From Streptomyces sp. PT12 (GTDB taxonomy: Bacteria > Actinomycetota > Actinomycetes > Streptomycetales > Streptomycetaceae), in contig NZ_QEST01000256.1 of the NCBI RefSeq assembly GCF_003311645.1, forward strand, positions 1 to 64,000: 64,000 nucleotides of DNA, given 5' to 3'. Of the stretch, positions 41,215 through 48,004 are shown in pieces (positions within the stretch are counted from its first letter, which is position 1; each line of letters starts with the position of its first letter). The notes under the pieces were generated by a model. That model was not told the DNA's origin. It did no database searches and worked only from the letters and a program-made list of their open reading frames with translations. The translations under genes were made by a program, and so were the position numbers.

Positions 41215-42441
41215 CTACACGTCCGCCAACAGGCGGACGGGACTCTCCAGGAGGTCCGCCGCGCGGCGCAGCGCGCCGCCCGCTGTCGCGCCGTCGCACA
41301 CCCTGTGGTCGAACGTCAGGGTCAGCTGCACGACGTGGCGCAGCGCCAGACGCCCCTCGTGTGCCCAGGGCTTCTCCGTGATGCGGCCGATGCCGAGCAT
41401 CGCGGCCTCGGGGTGGTTCAGGAGGGGGGTCGAGCCGTCGACGCCGAAGACGCCGTAGTTGTTCAGGGTGAACGTCGACCCCCGCAGCGCCGCGGGCGGA
41501 AGCGTGCCCGCTCGCGCCTCGTCGGTCAGCCGCCTCAGCTCGCCGCCGAGGCGCCGCGTCGTCAGCGCCTGGGCGTCGCGCACGACGGGGACGAGCGTGC
41601 CGCGTTCCGTCTGGGCCGCGAAGCCCAGGTGCACCGCCTCGTGCGTGACGATCTCGCGGGTCGCGGCGTCGAAGGAGGCGTTGAGCGAGGGGTGTTCGGC
41701 GAGCACCGCCACGCTGATCCTGGCGAGCAGCGCGAGCAGCGGCACGTCCATGGCGCGGCGCGCGGCCAGGAGTTCGGTGGCGTCGGCGTCGACCCAGCAG
41801 GTGACGGCCGGGATCTCCGTGTGCGAGCGGGTCAGCTTGTCGGCCGCCGCGCCCCGCAGGGGAACGCGTTCAGTGCCCACACGCTCAAGGCCCACACGCT
41901 CAGTGCCCACACGCTTAAGGCCCACACGCTTAAGGCCCACACGCTCAAGGCCCACACGCTCGATGTCCGAGCGGACGATCAGGCCGCCCGGGCCCGATCC
42001 CTCGACGTTCCGCAGGTCGATGCCGCGCTCCCTGGCGAGCCGCCGCACGAGGGGCGACGCGACGCCGTTCGGCGCGGCGGGGGGTCCGGTCCCCGGGCCT
42101 CCGCGACGGTCGCGGGTGGGGGCAGGCGCCGGGGACCGGTGCTCGGGGCCGTATCCGACCAGCACGGGCCCCGCCCCCGACGAGGTGGCGGGCGCCGTGG
42201 CGCCGACGCGGATCAGCGGGTCGCCCACCGGGATCTCCGTGCCCGGCTCGCCGAAGCGGGCGGTGACCGTGCCCGCGTAGGGGCAGGGGACCTCGACCTG
42301 GGCCTTGGCCGTCTCGACCTCCACCACCGGCTGGTCCACGGCGATCTCGTCGCCGACCTCGACCAGCCAGCGGACGATCTCGGCCCCGGTCAGGCCCTCG
42401 CCCAGGTCGGGCAGCAGGAACTCCCGCGCCTCCCCGCTCAT
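41215..42441 (-). CDS. bkdC: Dihydrolipoamide acyltransferase E2 of the branched-chain complex (operon 2)
   Basis: A 408-residue E2. The lipoyl domain (about 5-80) has Lys46 in VEVETAKAQVEVP. The peripheral subunit-binding domain is ASPLVRRLARERGIDLRNVE and GSGPGGLIVRSDIE. The catalytic domain ends with TLTFDHRVCDGATAGGALRR, carrying the His and Asp. Between the binding and catalytic domains the linker is replaced by a pentapeptide repeat ERVGL/KRVGL/KRVGT/ERVGL/ERVGT (five to six units, 41875-41965), encoded by 15-bp repeats; E2 linkers are normally Ala/Pro-rich, so this is unusual. The ATG overlaps the E1 beta stop. Three 19-bp repeats follow the gene. Confidence 0.9.
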   Translation of the reverse strand: MSGEAREFLLPDLGEGLTGAEIVRWLVEVGDEIAVDQPVVEVETAKAQVEVPCPYAGTVTARFGEPGTEIPVGDPLIRVGATAPATSSGAGPVLVGYGPEHRSPAPAPTRDRRGGPGTGPPAAPNGVASPLVRRLARERGIDLRNVEGSGPGGLIVRSDIERVGLERVGLKRVGLKRVGTERVGLERVGTERVPLRGAAADKLTRSHTEIPAVTCWVDADATELLAARRAMDVPLLALLARISVAVLAEHPSLNASFDAATREIVTHEAVHLGFAAQTERGTLVPVVRDAQALTTRRLGGELRRLTDEARAGTLPPAALRGSTFTLNNYGVFGVDGSTPLLNHPEAAMLGIGRITEKPWAHEGRLALRHVVQLTLTFDHRVCDGATAGGALRRAADLLESPVRLLADV

Positions 42442-43451
42442 CCGAGGTCCCACTGGAGGCGGGCGACGGCGTCGAGCACGCGGTCGGCGTCGGGGAGGTG
42501 GTGGCGTTCGAGCAGCGGCGGCGGATACGGGATGTCGAAGCCGGTCACGCGCAGCACGGGCGCCGCGAGGTGGTGGAAGCAGCGCTCGGTGACGCGGGCG
42601 GCGATCTCCGCGCCTGGCCCCGCGAACCCCGCCGCCTCGTGCACCACCACCGCGCGCCCCGTGCGCCGCACCTCGGCGCACACCGTCTCGTCGTCGAAGG
42701 GCACGAGCGTCCTCAGGTCGATCACGCCCAGGTCCCAGCCTTCCGCGCGCGCCGCCTCGGCCGCCGCGAGGCACACGGGGAGCGAGGGGCCATAGGTGAT
42801 GAGGGTGGCCGAGTCGCCGCGGCGCCTGATGACGGCGCGGCCGAACGGCGGGACGTCGGCGGGCCGTTCGGGCAGCGGCTCCTTGGCCCAGTACAGGCGC
42901 TTGGGCTCAAGGAAGACCACGGGGTCGTCGGACGCGATGGCCCGCCGCAGCAGCCCGTAGGCGTCGGCGACGGTCGCGGGGGTGACGACGTGCAGCCCTG
43001 GCGTCGCCATGTAGTACGTCTCGGACGAGTCGCTGTGGTGCTCGACGCCGCCGATGCCGCCGCCGTAGGGGATGCGGACGGTCAGCGGCAGGGGCATGGC
43101 GCCGCGCGTGCGGTTGCGCATGCGGGAGACGTGCGAGACGAGCTGCTCGAACGCCGGGTAGGCGAACGCGTCGAACTGCATCTCCACCACGGGCCGCAGC
43201 CCGTACATCGCCATGCCGGTCGCGGTGCCCAGGATGCCCGCCTCGGCGAGCGGCGTGTCGGTGCAGCGGTCCTCGCCGAACTCGGCCGCCAGCCCGTCGG
43301 TGACGCGGAAGACGCCGCCGAGCGCCCCTATGTCCTCGCCCAGCAGGTGAACGGTGGGGTCATCGGCCATCGCGTCGCGCAGCGCCCTGTTGAGCGCCTT
43401 GGCGAGGGACACCTCGGCGGTGCCGCTCCGGCCCCGGGTCGCGGTGGTCAT
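42438..43451 (-). CDS. bkdB: Branched-chain 2-oxoacid dehydrogenase E1 beta subunit (operon 2)
   Basis: A 337-residue subunit, paralogous to the one of operon 1. Features: LLGEDIGALGGVFRVTDGLA, DTPLAEAGILGTATGMAMYG, IPYGGGIGGVEHHSDSSETY with catalytic His residues, and VIDLRTLVPFDDETVCAEVR followed by VVHEAAGFAGPGAEIAARVT. Together with E1 alpha it handles 2-oxoisovalerate and similar acids. It is joined to both neighbours by ATGA overlaps, so the three subunits are translated in step. Streptomycetes commonly keep two such operons with different expression. Confidence 0.92.
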   Translation of the reverse strand: MTTATRGRSGTAEVSLAKALNRALRDAMADDPTVHLLGEDIGALGGVFRVTDGLAAEFGEDRCTDTPLAEAGILGTATGMAMYGLRPVVEMQFDAFAYPAFEQLVSHVSRMRNRTRGAMPLPLTVRIPYGGGIGGVEHHSDSSETYYMATPGLHVVTPATVADAYGLLRRAIASDDPVVFLEPKRLYWAKEPLPERPADVPPFGRAVIRRRGDSATLITYGPSLPVCLAAAEAARAEGWDLGVIDLRTLVPFDDETVCAEVRRTGRAVVVHEAAGFAGPGAEIAARVTERCFHHLAAPVLRVTGFDIPYPPPLLERHHLPDADRVLDAVARLQWDLG

Positions 43452-44521
43452 GAGAACTCCCGCAGCCGCTCGGCCTGTTCGCGCAGCTGGGGCGTGGGCG
43501 TCGCGTAGACGTGGGTGAACAGGTCGCCAGGGGTCAGCTCGGGGTCGCCCGACAGCGCCTCGCGCAGCGCCGCCGCGGTCCGCTCCGCAGCCTCGTGCGC
43601 CTCGGCCGCGCCCGCGTCGTCGAGCAGGCCGTGCGCGCGCAGCTCGCGTTCCATCAGGGTCAACGGGTCGCGCGCCCGCCACGCGGCCACCTCGGCCTCG
43701 GTGCGGTAGCGGGTCGCGTCGTCCGCGTTGGTGTGCGCGTCGAGGCGGTAGGTCAGGGCCTCGATGAGCGTGGGGCCCTCACCGGCGCGGGCGCGGGCGA
43801 GCGCGCCGGCGAGCGCGTCGTGCACGGCGGGCGCGTCGTTGCCGTCCACGAGCCGCCCCGGCATGCCGTAGCCGACGGCCTTGTGCGCGATGGAGGGGGC
43901 GGCGGTCTGCTTGGCGAGCGGGACGGAGATGGCGTAGCCGTTGTTCTGCACCAGGAAGACGACGGGGGCGCGCCACACCGCGGCGAAGTTGAGCGCCTCG
44001 TGGAAGTCGCCCTCGGACGTGCCACCGTCGCCGACGAGCGCGAGCACGGCGACGTCGTCGCGGCGCAGCCTGGCCGCGTGGGCGAGGCCGACGGCGTGCG
44101 GGAGCTGGGTGGCGAGCGGCGTGCACAGCGGGGCGACGCGGTGGGCGCGCGGGTCGTGGCCCGTGTGCCAGTCGCCGCGCAGCAGCGTGAGCGCGGCGGC
44201 CGGGTCGACGCCGCGGACGACGGCGGCGAGGGTGTCGCGGTAGCTGGGGAAGAGCCAGTCGCGTGGCCCGAGCGCGAGGCCCGCGGCGACCTGGCACGCC
44301 TCCTGCCCTGTCGACGACGGGTAGACGGCGAGCCTGCCCTGCCGGGTGAGCGCGGTGGCCTGGGTGTTGTAACGCCGCCCGCGCACCAGCTCCCGGTACA
44401 GCAGCGGCCACAGCTCGGGGTCGGGGTCCCCGGCGCCGAGCACGCGGTAGGGCTCGGGGTCGGGCGGCGGCGGGACGGCGGTGCGGGTCTGGGGATGGGC
44501 GGGCAGCTCCGACACGGTCAC
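43448..44521 (-). CDS. bkdA: Branched-chain 2-oxoacid dehydrogenase E1 alpha subunit (operon 2)
   Basis: A 357-residue subunit. The ThDP motif is GDGGTSEGDFHEALNFAAVW to VQNNGYAIS; STGQEACQVAAGLAL, FPSYRDTLAAVVRGVD and YRLDAHTNADDATRYR are family hallmarks. The GTG at 44521 (VTVSEL) is preferred because GAGGAGG lies eight bases before it; a GTG at 44530 falls inside that ribosome site. It leads the operon and is divergent from the Lrp/AsnC gene. A 14-bp PaaR-like palindrome lies 36 bases before its start, and a plausible promoter further up, so the operon may respond both to the Lrp protein and to a TetR regulator. Confidence 0.92.
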   Translation of the reverse strand: MTVSELPAHPQTRTAVPPPPDPEPYRVLGAGDPDPELWPLLYRELVRGRRYNTQATALTRQGRLAVYPSSTGQEACQVAAGLALGPRDWLFPSYRDTLAAVVRGVDPAAALTLLRGDWHTGHDPRAHRVAPLCTPLATQLPHAVGLAHAARLRRDDVAVLALVGDGGTSEGDFHEALNFAAVWRAPVVFLVQNNGYAISVPLAKQTAAPSIAHKAVGYGMPGRLVDGNDAPAVHDALAGALARARAGEGPTLIEALTYRLDAHTNADDATRYRTEAEVAAWRARDPLTLMERELRAHGLLDDAGAAEAHEAAERTAAALREALSGDPELTPGDLFTHVYATPTPQLREQAERLREFS

Positions 44522-44556
44522 GGCGGGCACCTCCTCGCGGCGAGCTTCACCTCCCT

Positions 44557-44570
44557 ACCGATTGTTCGGT
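44557..44570. promoter_or_regulatory. PaaR-like palindrome before the second bkd operon
   Basis: ACCGATTGTTCGGT differs by one base from the palindrome found before paaN (47977-47990) and, reversed, before paaA (54564-54577). It lies downstream of the predicted start of the bkd transcript, in position to block transcription. Confidence 0.6.
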
Positions 44571-44583
44571 CGATGACGCAGCT

Positions 44584-44613
44584 TGGCTACGGCCCCTCAT
44601 GCGCTGTGGACAA
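44584..44613 (-). promoter_or_regulatory. Candidate promoter of the second bkd operon
   Basis: Read on the minus strand, TTGTCC (44613-44608) and TAGCCA (44589-44584) are 18 bases apart. Transcription would start near 44577, just before the palindrome at 44557-44570. The -10 is weak. Confidence 0.35.
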
Positions 44614-44671
44614 CTGGCCCGATGTGGCGTGGGATGGAGGCCGGATGTCCAGAAAGGGGAGGCTTCTCGGC

Positions 44672-45157
44672 ATGCGGGAGGACCAGTTGACTACGACGCC
44701 CTCGCACCCGGTGCGCCCGCTCGATCCGATCGACGACGCGATCCTGCGGCTGCTGCGGACGGACGGGCGGGCCTCGGTGCGGGCGGTCGCCGACCAGGTG
44801 CACATATCGCGGGCGAACGCCTACGCCAGGATCAACCGCCTGATCGACGAGGGGGTCATCAGGGGGTTCTCGGCCCGGGTGAACCACGAGCGGGCGGGGC
44901 GTGGCGCGTCGGCGTACATCACGTTGAAGATCGTCCAGGACAGCTGGCGCACCGTGCGGGCCAAGCTGGAGGAGCTGCCTGGCGCGGCGCACATCGCGCT
45001 GGTCAGCGGGGACTTCGACGTGCTGCTCCTGGTGCACACCGAGGACAACAGAGCGCTGCGCGAGCTGGTGCTCACCCGGCTCCAGGGCATCCCCGAGGTG
45101 CTGTCGACGCGCACGCTTCTGGTGTTCGAGGAGAGCGACCTGCTGCCCGAGCGATGA
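44672..45157 (+). CDS. bkdR: Lrp/AsnC family regulator, probable BkdR
   Basis: A 161-residue regulator. The N-terminal HTH reads LDPIDDAILRLLRTDGRASV, RAVADQVHISRANAYARINR, LIDEGVIRGFSARVN; the C-terminal RAM ligand domain reads SAYITLKIVQDSWRTVRAKL, IALVSGDFDVLLLVHTEDN and VLSTRTLLVFEE. Members bind branched-chain amino acids and act as octamers. Its divergent position next to bkd operon 2 is that of BkdR in other streptomycetes. GGGAGG lies nine bases before the ATG at 44672; an upstream ATG at 44645 is less well placed. It may control both bkd operons, but no shared Lrp site was identified by eye. Confidence 0.85.
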   Translation: MREDQLTTTPSHPVRPLDPIDDAILRLLRTDGRASVRAVADQVHISRANAYARINRLIDEGVIRGFSARVNHERAGRGASAYITLKIVQDSWRTVRAKLEELPGAAHIALVSGDFDVLLLVHTEDNRALRELVLTRLQGIPEVLSTRTLLVFEESDLLPER

Positions 45158-45238
45158 GTTCGCGGCGGGACCCCGGTCCACCCCTCGTGAGCGGCCGCCG
45201 GGAGCGGCCGGTGAGCGGCGGCACAAGGAGAGACGGGC

Positions 45239-45865
45239 ATGAGGGTCACGTTGACGGAGTTCCTGACGCTTGACGGCGTCGTGCAGGGCCCCGGCATGCC
45301 GGACGAGGACACGCGGGGCGGCTTCCGGCACGGCGGCTGGCAGTTCCCCTATGCCGACGAGGACTTCGGGCGGCTTGTGGCGGGGTGGTTCGGGCAGGCG
45401 GACGCGTTCCTGCTGGGGCGGTGGACCTATGACATCTTCGCGGGGCACTGGCCGCGGATGACCGACCCGGACGACCCGGTGGCGTCCGCGCTGAACGGGC
45501 TGCCGAAGTATGTGGTCACCGGCACGCCGCTCATCGCCGAGTGGGAGGGCACCACCGCGCTGACGGGCGACCTCGCGCAGGAGGTCGGCGCGCTGCGGCG
45601 GCGCCCTGGGCGCGAGCTCCAGATCTGGGGCAGCGCCACCCTGGCGCGCTCGCTGCTCGGCCTGGGCCTGGTGGACGAGCTGCGGCTGCTGATCCACCCG
45701 GTCGTGCTGGGCGAGGGCGCCAGGCTGTTCGACACCCGCGACGGCGGGGTGGCCCCCGCGGCGCTGAAGCTCACGGGCACGGCGACGACGGGCTCGGGCG
45801 TCGTGCTGCACACGTACGAGCCGCTGGGCGCCCCGCGGTACGGGGCGTTCCCCGCGCCGGACTGA
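45239..45865 (+). CDS. Dihydrofolate reductase family protein (RibD C-terminal fold)
   Basis: A 208-residue protein with the DHFR/RibD fold: VTLTEFLTLDGVVQGPGMPD at the N terminus, AFLLGRWTYDIFAGHWPRMT where the cofactor and substrate pocket forms, LPKYVVTGTPLIAEWEGT, and LQIWGSATLARSLLGLGLVD with ELRLLIHPVVLGEGARLF. It is an NADPH-dependent reductase of unknown substrate; the group is widespread and mostly uncharacterised. AAGGAG precedes the ATG at 45239. It follows bkdR by 81 bases and ends at a strong bidirectional terminator shared with the nitric oxide synthase gene. Confidence 0.85.
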   Translation: MRVTLTEFLTLDGVVQGPGMPDEDTRGGFRHGGWQFPYADEDFGRLVAGWFGQADAFLLGRWTYDIFAGHWPRMTDPDDPVASALNGLPKYVVTGTPLIAEWEGTTALTGDLAQEVGALRRRPGRELQIWGSATLARSLLGLGLVDELRLLIHPVVLGEGARLFDTRDGGVAPAALKLTGTATTGSGVVLHTYEPLGAPRYGAFPAPD

Positions 45866-45877
45866 GGCGGCGGGGGA

Positions 45878-45937
45878 GCCCGTTCCCCCACTGAACCCCC
45901 CGGGGACTCCCCCGGGGGGTTCAGTGGGGGAACGGGC
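45878..45937. terminator. 28-bp perfect hairpin between convergent genes, covering a stop codon
   Basis: Arms at 45878-45905 and 45910-45937 are exact reverse complements over 28 bases with a four-base loop (ACTC). It starts 12 bases after the reductase stop. On the other side it includes the last five codons and the stop (45921-45923) of the nitric oxide synthase gene, so its right arm is partly coding. Confidence 0.9.
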
Positions 45938-47132
45938 AGCCGCCCGTGGCGCGGGCGCGGGCGTCGTCGTCCAGGTAGAAGTTGGGGCGCAGGTCCGCGT
46001 CGTCGTAGTAGCGGTGGAAGACCGGGGTCAGGCCGCCCGAGACGGGGGGCACGATCCAGCTCCAGTCGGTGGGCACCATCCGGCCCTCGCCCTCCTCGCG
46101 CGCGAGATGGGTCAGAAAGCGCCCGGACTCGGTGTGGTGGTCGGTGATCTTGACCCCGGCCGCGCGGAAGCTGTGCAGCACCGCGACGTTGAGCTCGACC
46201 AGCGCCCGGTCGCGCCACAGCAGCGTGTCGTCGTCCGTGTTCAGGCCGAGCACCTCGGCGACCAGCGGCAGCAGGTTGTAGCGGTCGGGGTCGACGAGGT
46301 TGCGGGCGCCTATCTCGGTGCCCATGTACCAGCCGTTGAACGGCGCGAGCGGGTAGTCGATGCCGCCGATGGACAGCCGCATGTGGGAGATGGCGGGGAC
46401 GGCGTACCAGCGCAGGCCGAGCCCGCCGAAGCGCGGGTGGTCCGGGTGCCTGAGCGGCACCTCGAGGACGAGGTCGCGCGGCACGTCGTAGAGCTGCGGC
46501 TTGTCCCCGTGCACCTGGATGACCAGCGGCAGCACGTCGAACCAGCCGCCAGGCGCCCGCCAGCCGAGGCGGCGCACGGCGTCGGTGAACGCCACCTGCC
46601 CCTGGTCGCCCACGAAGCCGCCGTCGGCCGCTCGGTACCCGGCGTACTTGACCAGCTGGCTGTTCCACACGCGGGGCGCCTCGCGGTAGGGCGTCGGCGG
46701 GGCGAACACGGAGATCACGGGGCGGACGCGGCCCTGGTTGGTCGCCTGGCGCAGATGGTCGAGCAGGTGGGCGTGGATCTCGTCGGGGGTCGTGGCCTCG
46801 CGGCGGTCGAGGACGCGCAGGCTCTTCCAGTACAGGCGGCCGATGCAGCGGCTCGAGTTGCGCCAGGCCACGCGGGCGCCGAACTCCAGCTCGGCGCGCG
46901 TGTGGCGGTAGGTGCCTGTCTGCTCCAGGTGCTCGCGGATCTGCCGCAGCCGCATGGCGAGGGGGATCGGCTGGTCGGGGTGCTCGGAGTGGAAGAGGCG
47001 CAGGAAGTCCTCGGCCTCGGTCCAGTCCGGCACCTTCCAGTCGGACACCAGCCGCGTCGCGGGCGCGGGGCGCGTCGCGGGCGCGGGGCGCATGGCGGGT
47101 GCGAAGGGGCCGCGGGGACGATCGGAGTTCAT
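45921..47132 (-). CDS. nos: Bacterial nitric oxide synthase oxygenase
   Basis: A 403-residue haem/tetrahydropterin oxygenase that makes NO from arginine using external reductases. The haem-ligand Cys96 is in ARVAWRNSSRCIGRLYWKSL. Substrate and pterin residues appear in FNGWYMGTEIGARNLVDPDR (Glu that holds arginine), VLPLVIQVHGDKPQLYD and DWSWIVPPVSGGLTPVFH. There is no reductase domain, as usual in bacteria. The first 30 residues are a Pro/Ala repeat (MRPAPATRPAPATRL). The sequence ends GGCPFPH; its last codons lie in the terminator hairpin. Streptomyces enzymes of this type serve NO signalling or nitration in secondary metabolism; no nitration partner is adjacent. Confidence 0.93.
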   Translation of the reverse strand: MNSDRPRGPFAPAMRPAPATRPAPATRLVSDWKVPDWTEAEDFLRLFHSEHPDQPIPLAMRLRQIREHLEQTGTYRHTRAELEFGARVAWRNSSRCIGRLYWKSLRVLDRREATTPDEIHAHLLDHLRQATNQGRVRPVISVFAPPTPYREAPRVWNSQLVKYAGYRAADGGFVGDQGQVAFTDAVRRLGWRAPGGWFDVLPLVIQVHGDKPQLYDVPRDLVLEVPLRHPDHPRFGGLGLRWYAVPAISHMRLSIGGIDYPLAPFNGWYMGTEIGARNLVDPDRYNLLPLVAEVLGLNTDDDTLLWRDRALVELNVAVLHSFRAAGVKITDHHTESGRFLTHLAREEGEGRMVPTDWSWIVPPVSGGLTPVFHRYYDDADLRPNFYLDDDARARATGGCPFPH

Positions 47133-47247
47133 GGGCTTCCCGGGTTCGCGTGCGTCTGGTGTGACTGCTGCGTCACCCCCCGCCCGGGTCAGGGTAGTTG
47201 ATGTGGCGGATCCGGCGACCGCGCGTGACGGGATCGGCGCGGGGGGA

Positions 47248-47859
47248 TCAACGTCCGGGCGCGCGAAGGCCGTTGAATGCGGTCGATATGACGGCTTCGA
47301 CCACCCTCGGGGACACCTGGGGGCCGCCGCGCTGTGGTCGATACCACTCCACGATCGAGTTGATCATGCCGAACAGCAGCCGCGTCTCCAGGCGCGGGTC
47401 AACGCCTGGCCGCAGATCGCCCTCCGCCTCGGCCCCGCGCACCAGCTCGGCCACCCGGTGGTCGAACCTCCTGCGGCGCTCCAGGGCCCAGCGCTCGGTC
47501 GCGGTGTTCCCGCGCACGCGCAGCAGGAGCGTCACATAGGGGAGGCGCTCCATCAGCACCTCGGTCGTGCGGCGCACGACGTGCTCAAGGCGCTCGACCG
47601 AGCGCCCGGCGCGCGCGCCCGGCTCGTCGAGCACCGCGTCGAGGCCGTCGAGCGCCTGGCTGACCGCGCGGCGCAACAGCTCCTCCTTGCCCGGGACATG
47701 ATGGTAGATCGAGGACTTGGAGATCCCGGCCGCCCTGGCGAGGTGCTCCATCGACGTGCCGTCGTAGCCGCGTTCGATGAACACCCCGACCGCCACATCG
47801 AGCAGCGTCTCGGGGGTGTAAGGGGTGTGGGGCGCGGTGGCGTCGCGGCGAGCGGGCAT
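47248..47859 (-). CDS. TetR family regulator, candidate PaaR
   Basis: A 203-residue repressor. The HTH occupies about 17-62: TLLDVAVGVFIERGYDGTSM, EHLARAAGISKSSIYHHVPG, KEELLRRAVSQAL. The C-terminal ligand domain contains LPYVTLLLRVRGNTATERWA and LLFGMINSIVEWYRPQRGG, resembling the phenylacetyl-CoA-responsive PaaR and related acyl-CoA sensors. It is divergent from paaN, with a perfect 14-bp palindrome between them, and the same palindrome stands before paaA. This makes it the probable repressor of the paa genes, released by phenylacetyl-CoA. A nine-base TTCCTGGTC repeat lies just before its start. Confidence 0.82.
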   Translation of the reverse strand: MPARRDATAPHTPYTPETLLDVAVGVFIERGYDGTSMEHLARAAGISKSSIYHHVPGKEELLRRAVSQALDGLDAVLDEPGARAGRSVERLEHVVRRTTEVLMERLPYVTLLLRVRGNTATERWALERRRRFDHRVAELVRGAEAEGDLRPGVDPRLETRLLFGMINSIVEWYRPQRGGPQVSPRVVEAVISTAFNGLRAPGR

Positions 47860-47976
47860 CGTTCTTCCTGGTCTTCCTGGTCTTCCTGTACTTCCCTGGC
47901 CTTGGCGTGAGGTGGCCTTGGCGCGAGGTCGTGCGGGGATCGGGCGTCACGGGGTGCCCGCCGCGCCCTTGCACCG

Positions 47977-47990
47977 ACCGATCGTTCGGT
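47977..47990. promoter_or_regulatory. PaaR-like operator within the paaN promoter
   Basis: ACCGATCGTTCGGT is the exact reverse complement of the site before paaA. It lies between TTGCAC (47969-47974) and CACTAT (47993-47998), which are 18 bases apart, so it fills the promoter spacer. The predicted transcript would begin close to the paaN ATG at 48005. Confidence 0.7.
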
Positions 47991-48004
47991 AGCACTATCG
48001 TGCC

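Noticed and set aside
40097-41299. Long Arg/Ala-rich open frames in both directions, including an N-terminal extension of the mobA-like protein
   Set aside because: They consist of translated repeat words without stop codons; the real gene starts at 40096 with the nucleotidyltransferase motif.
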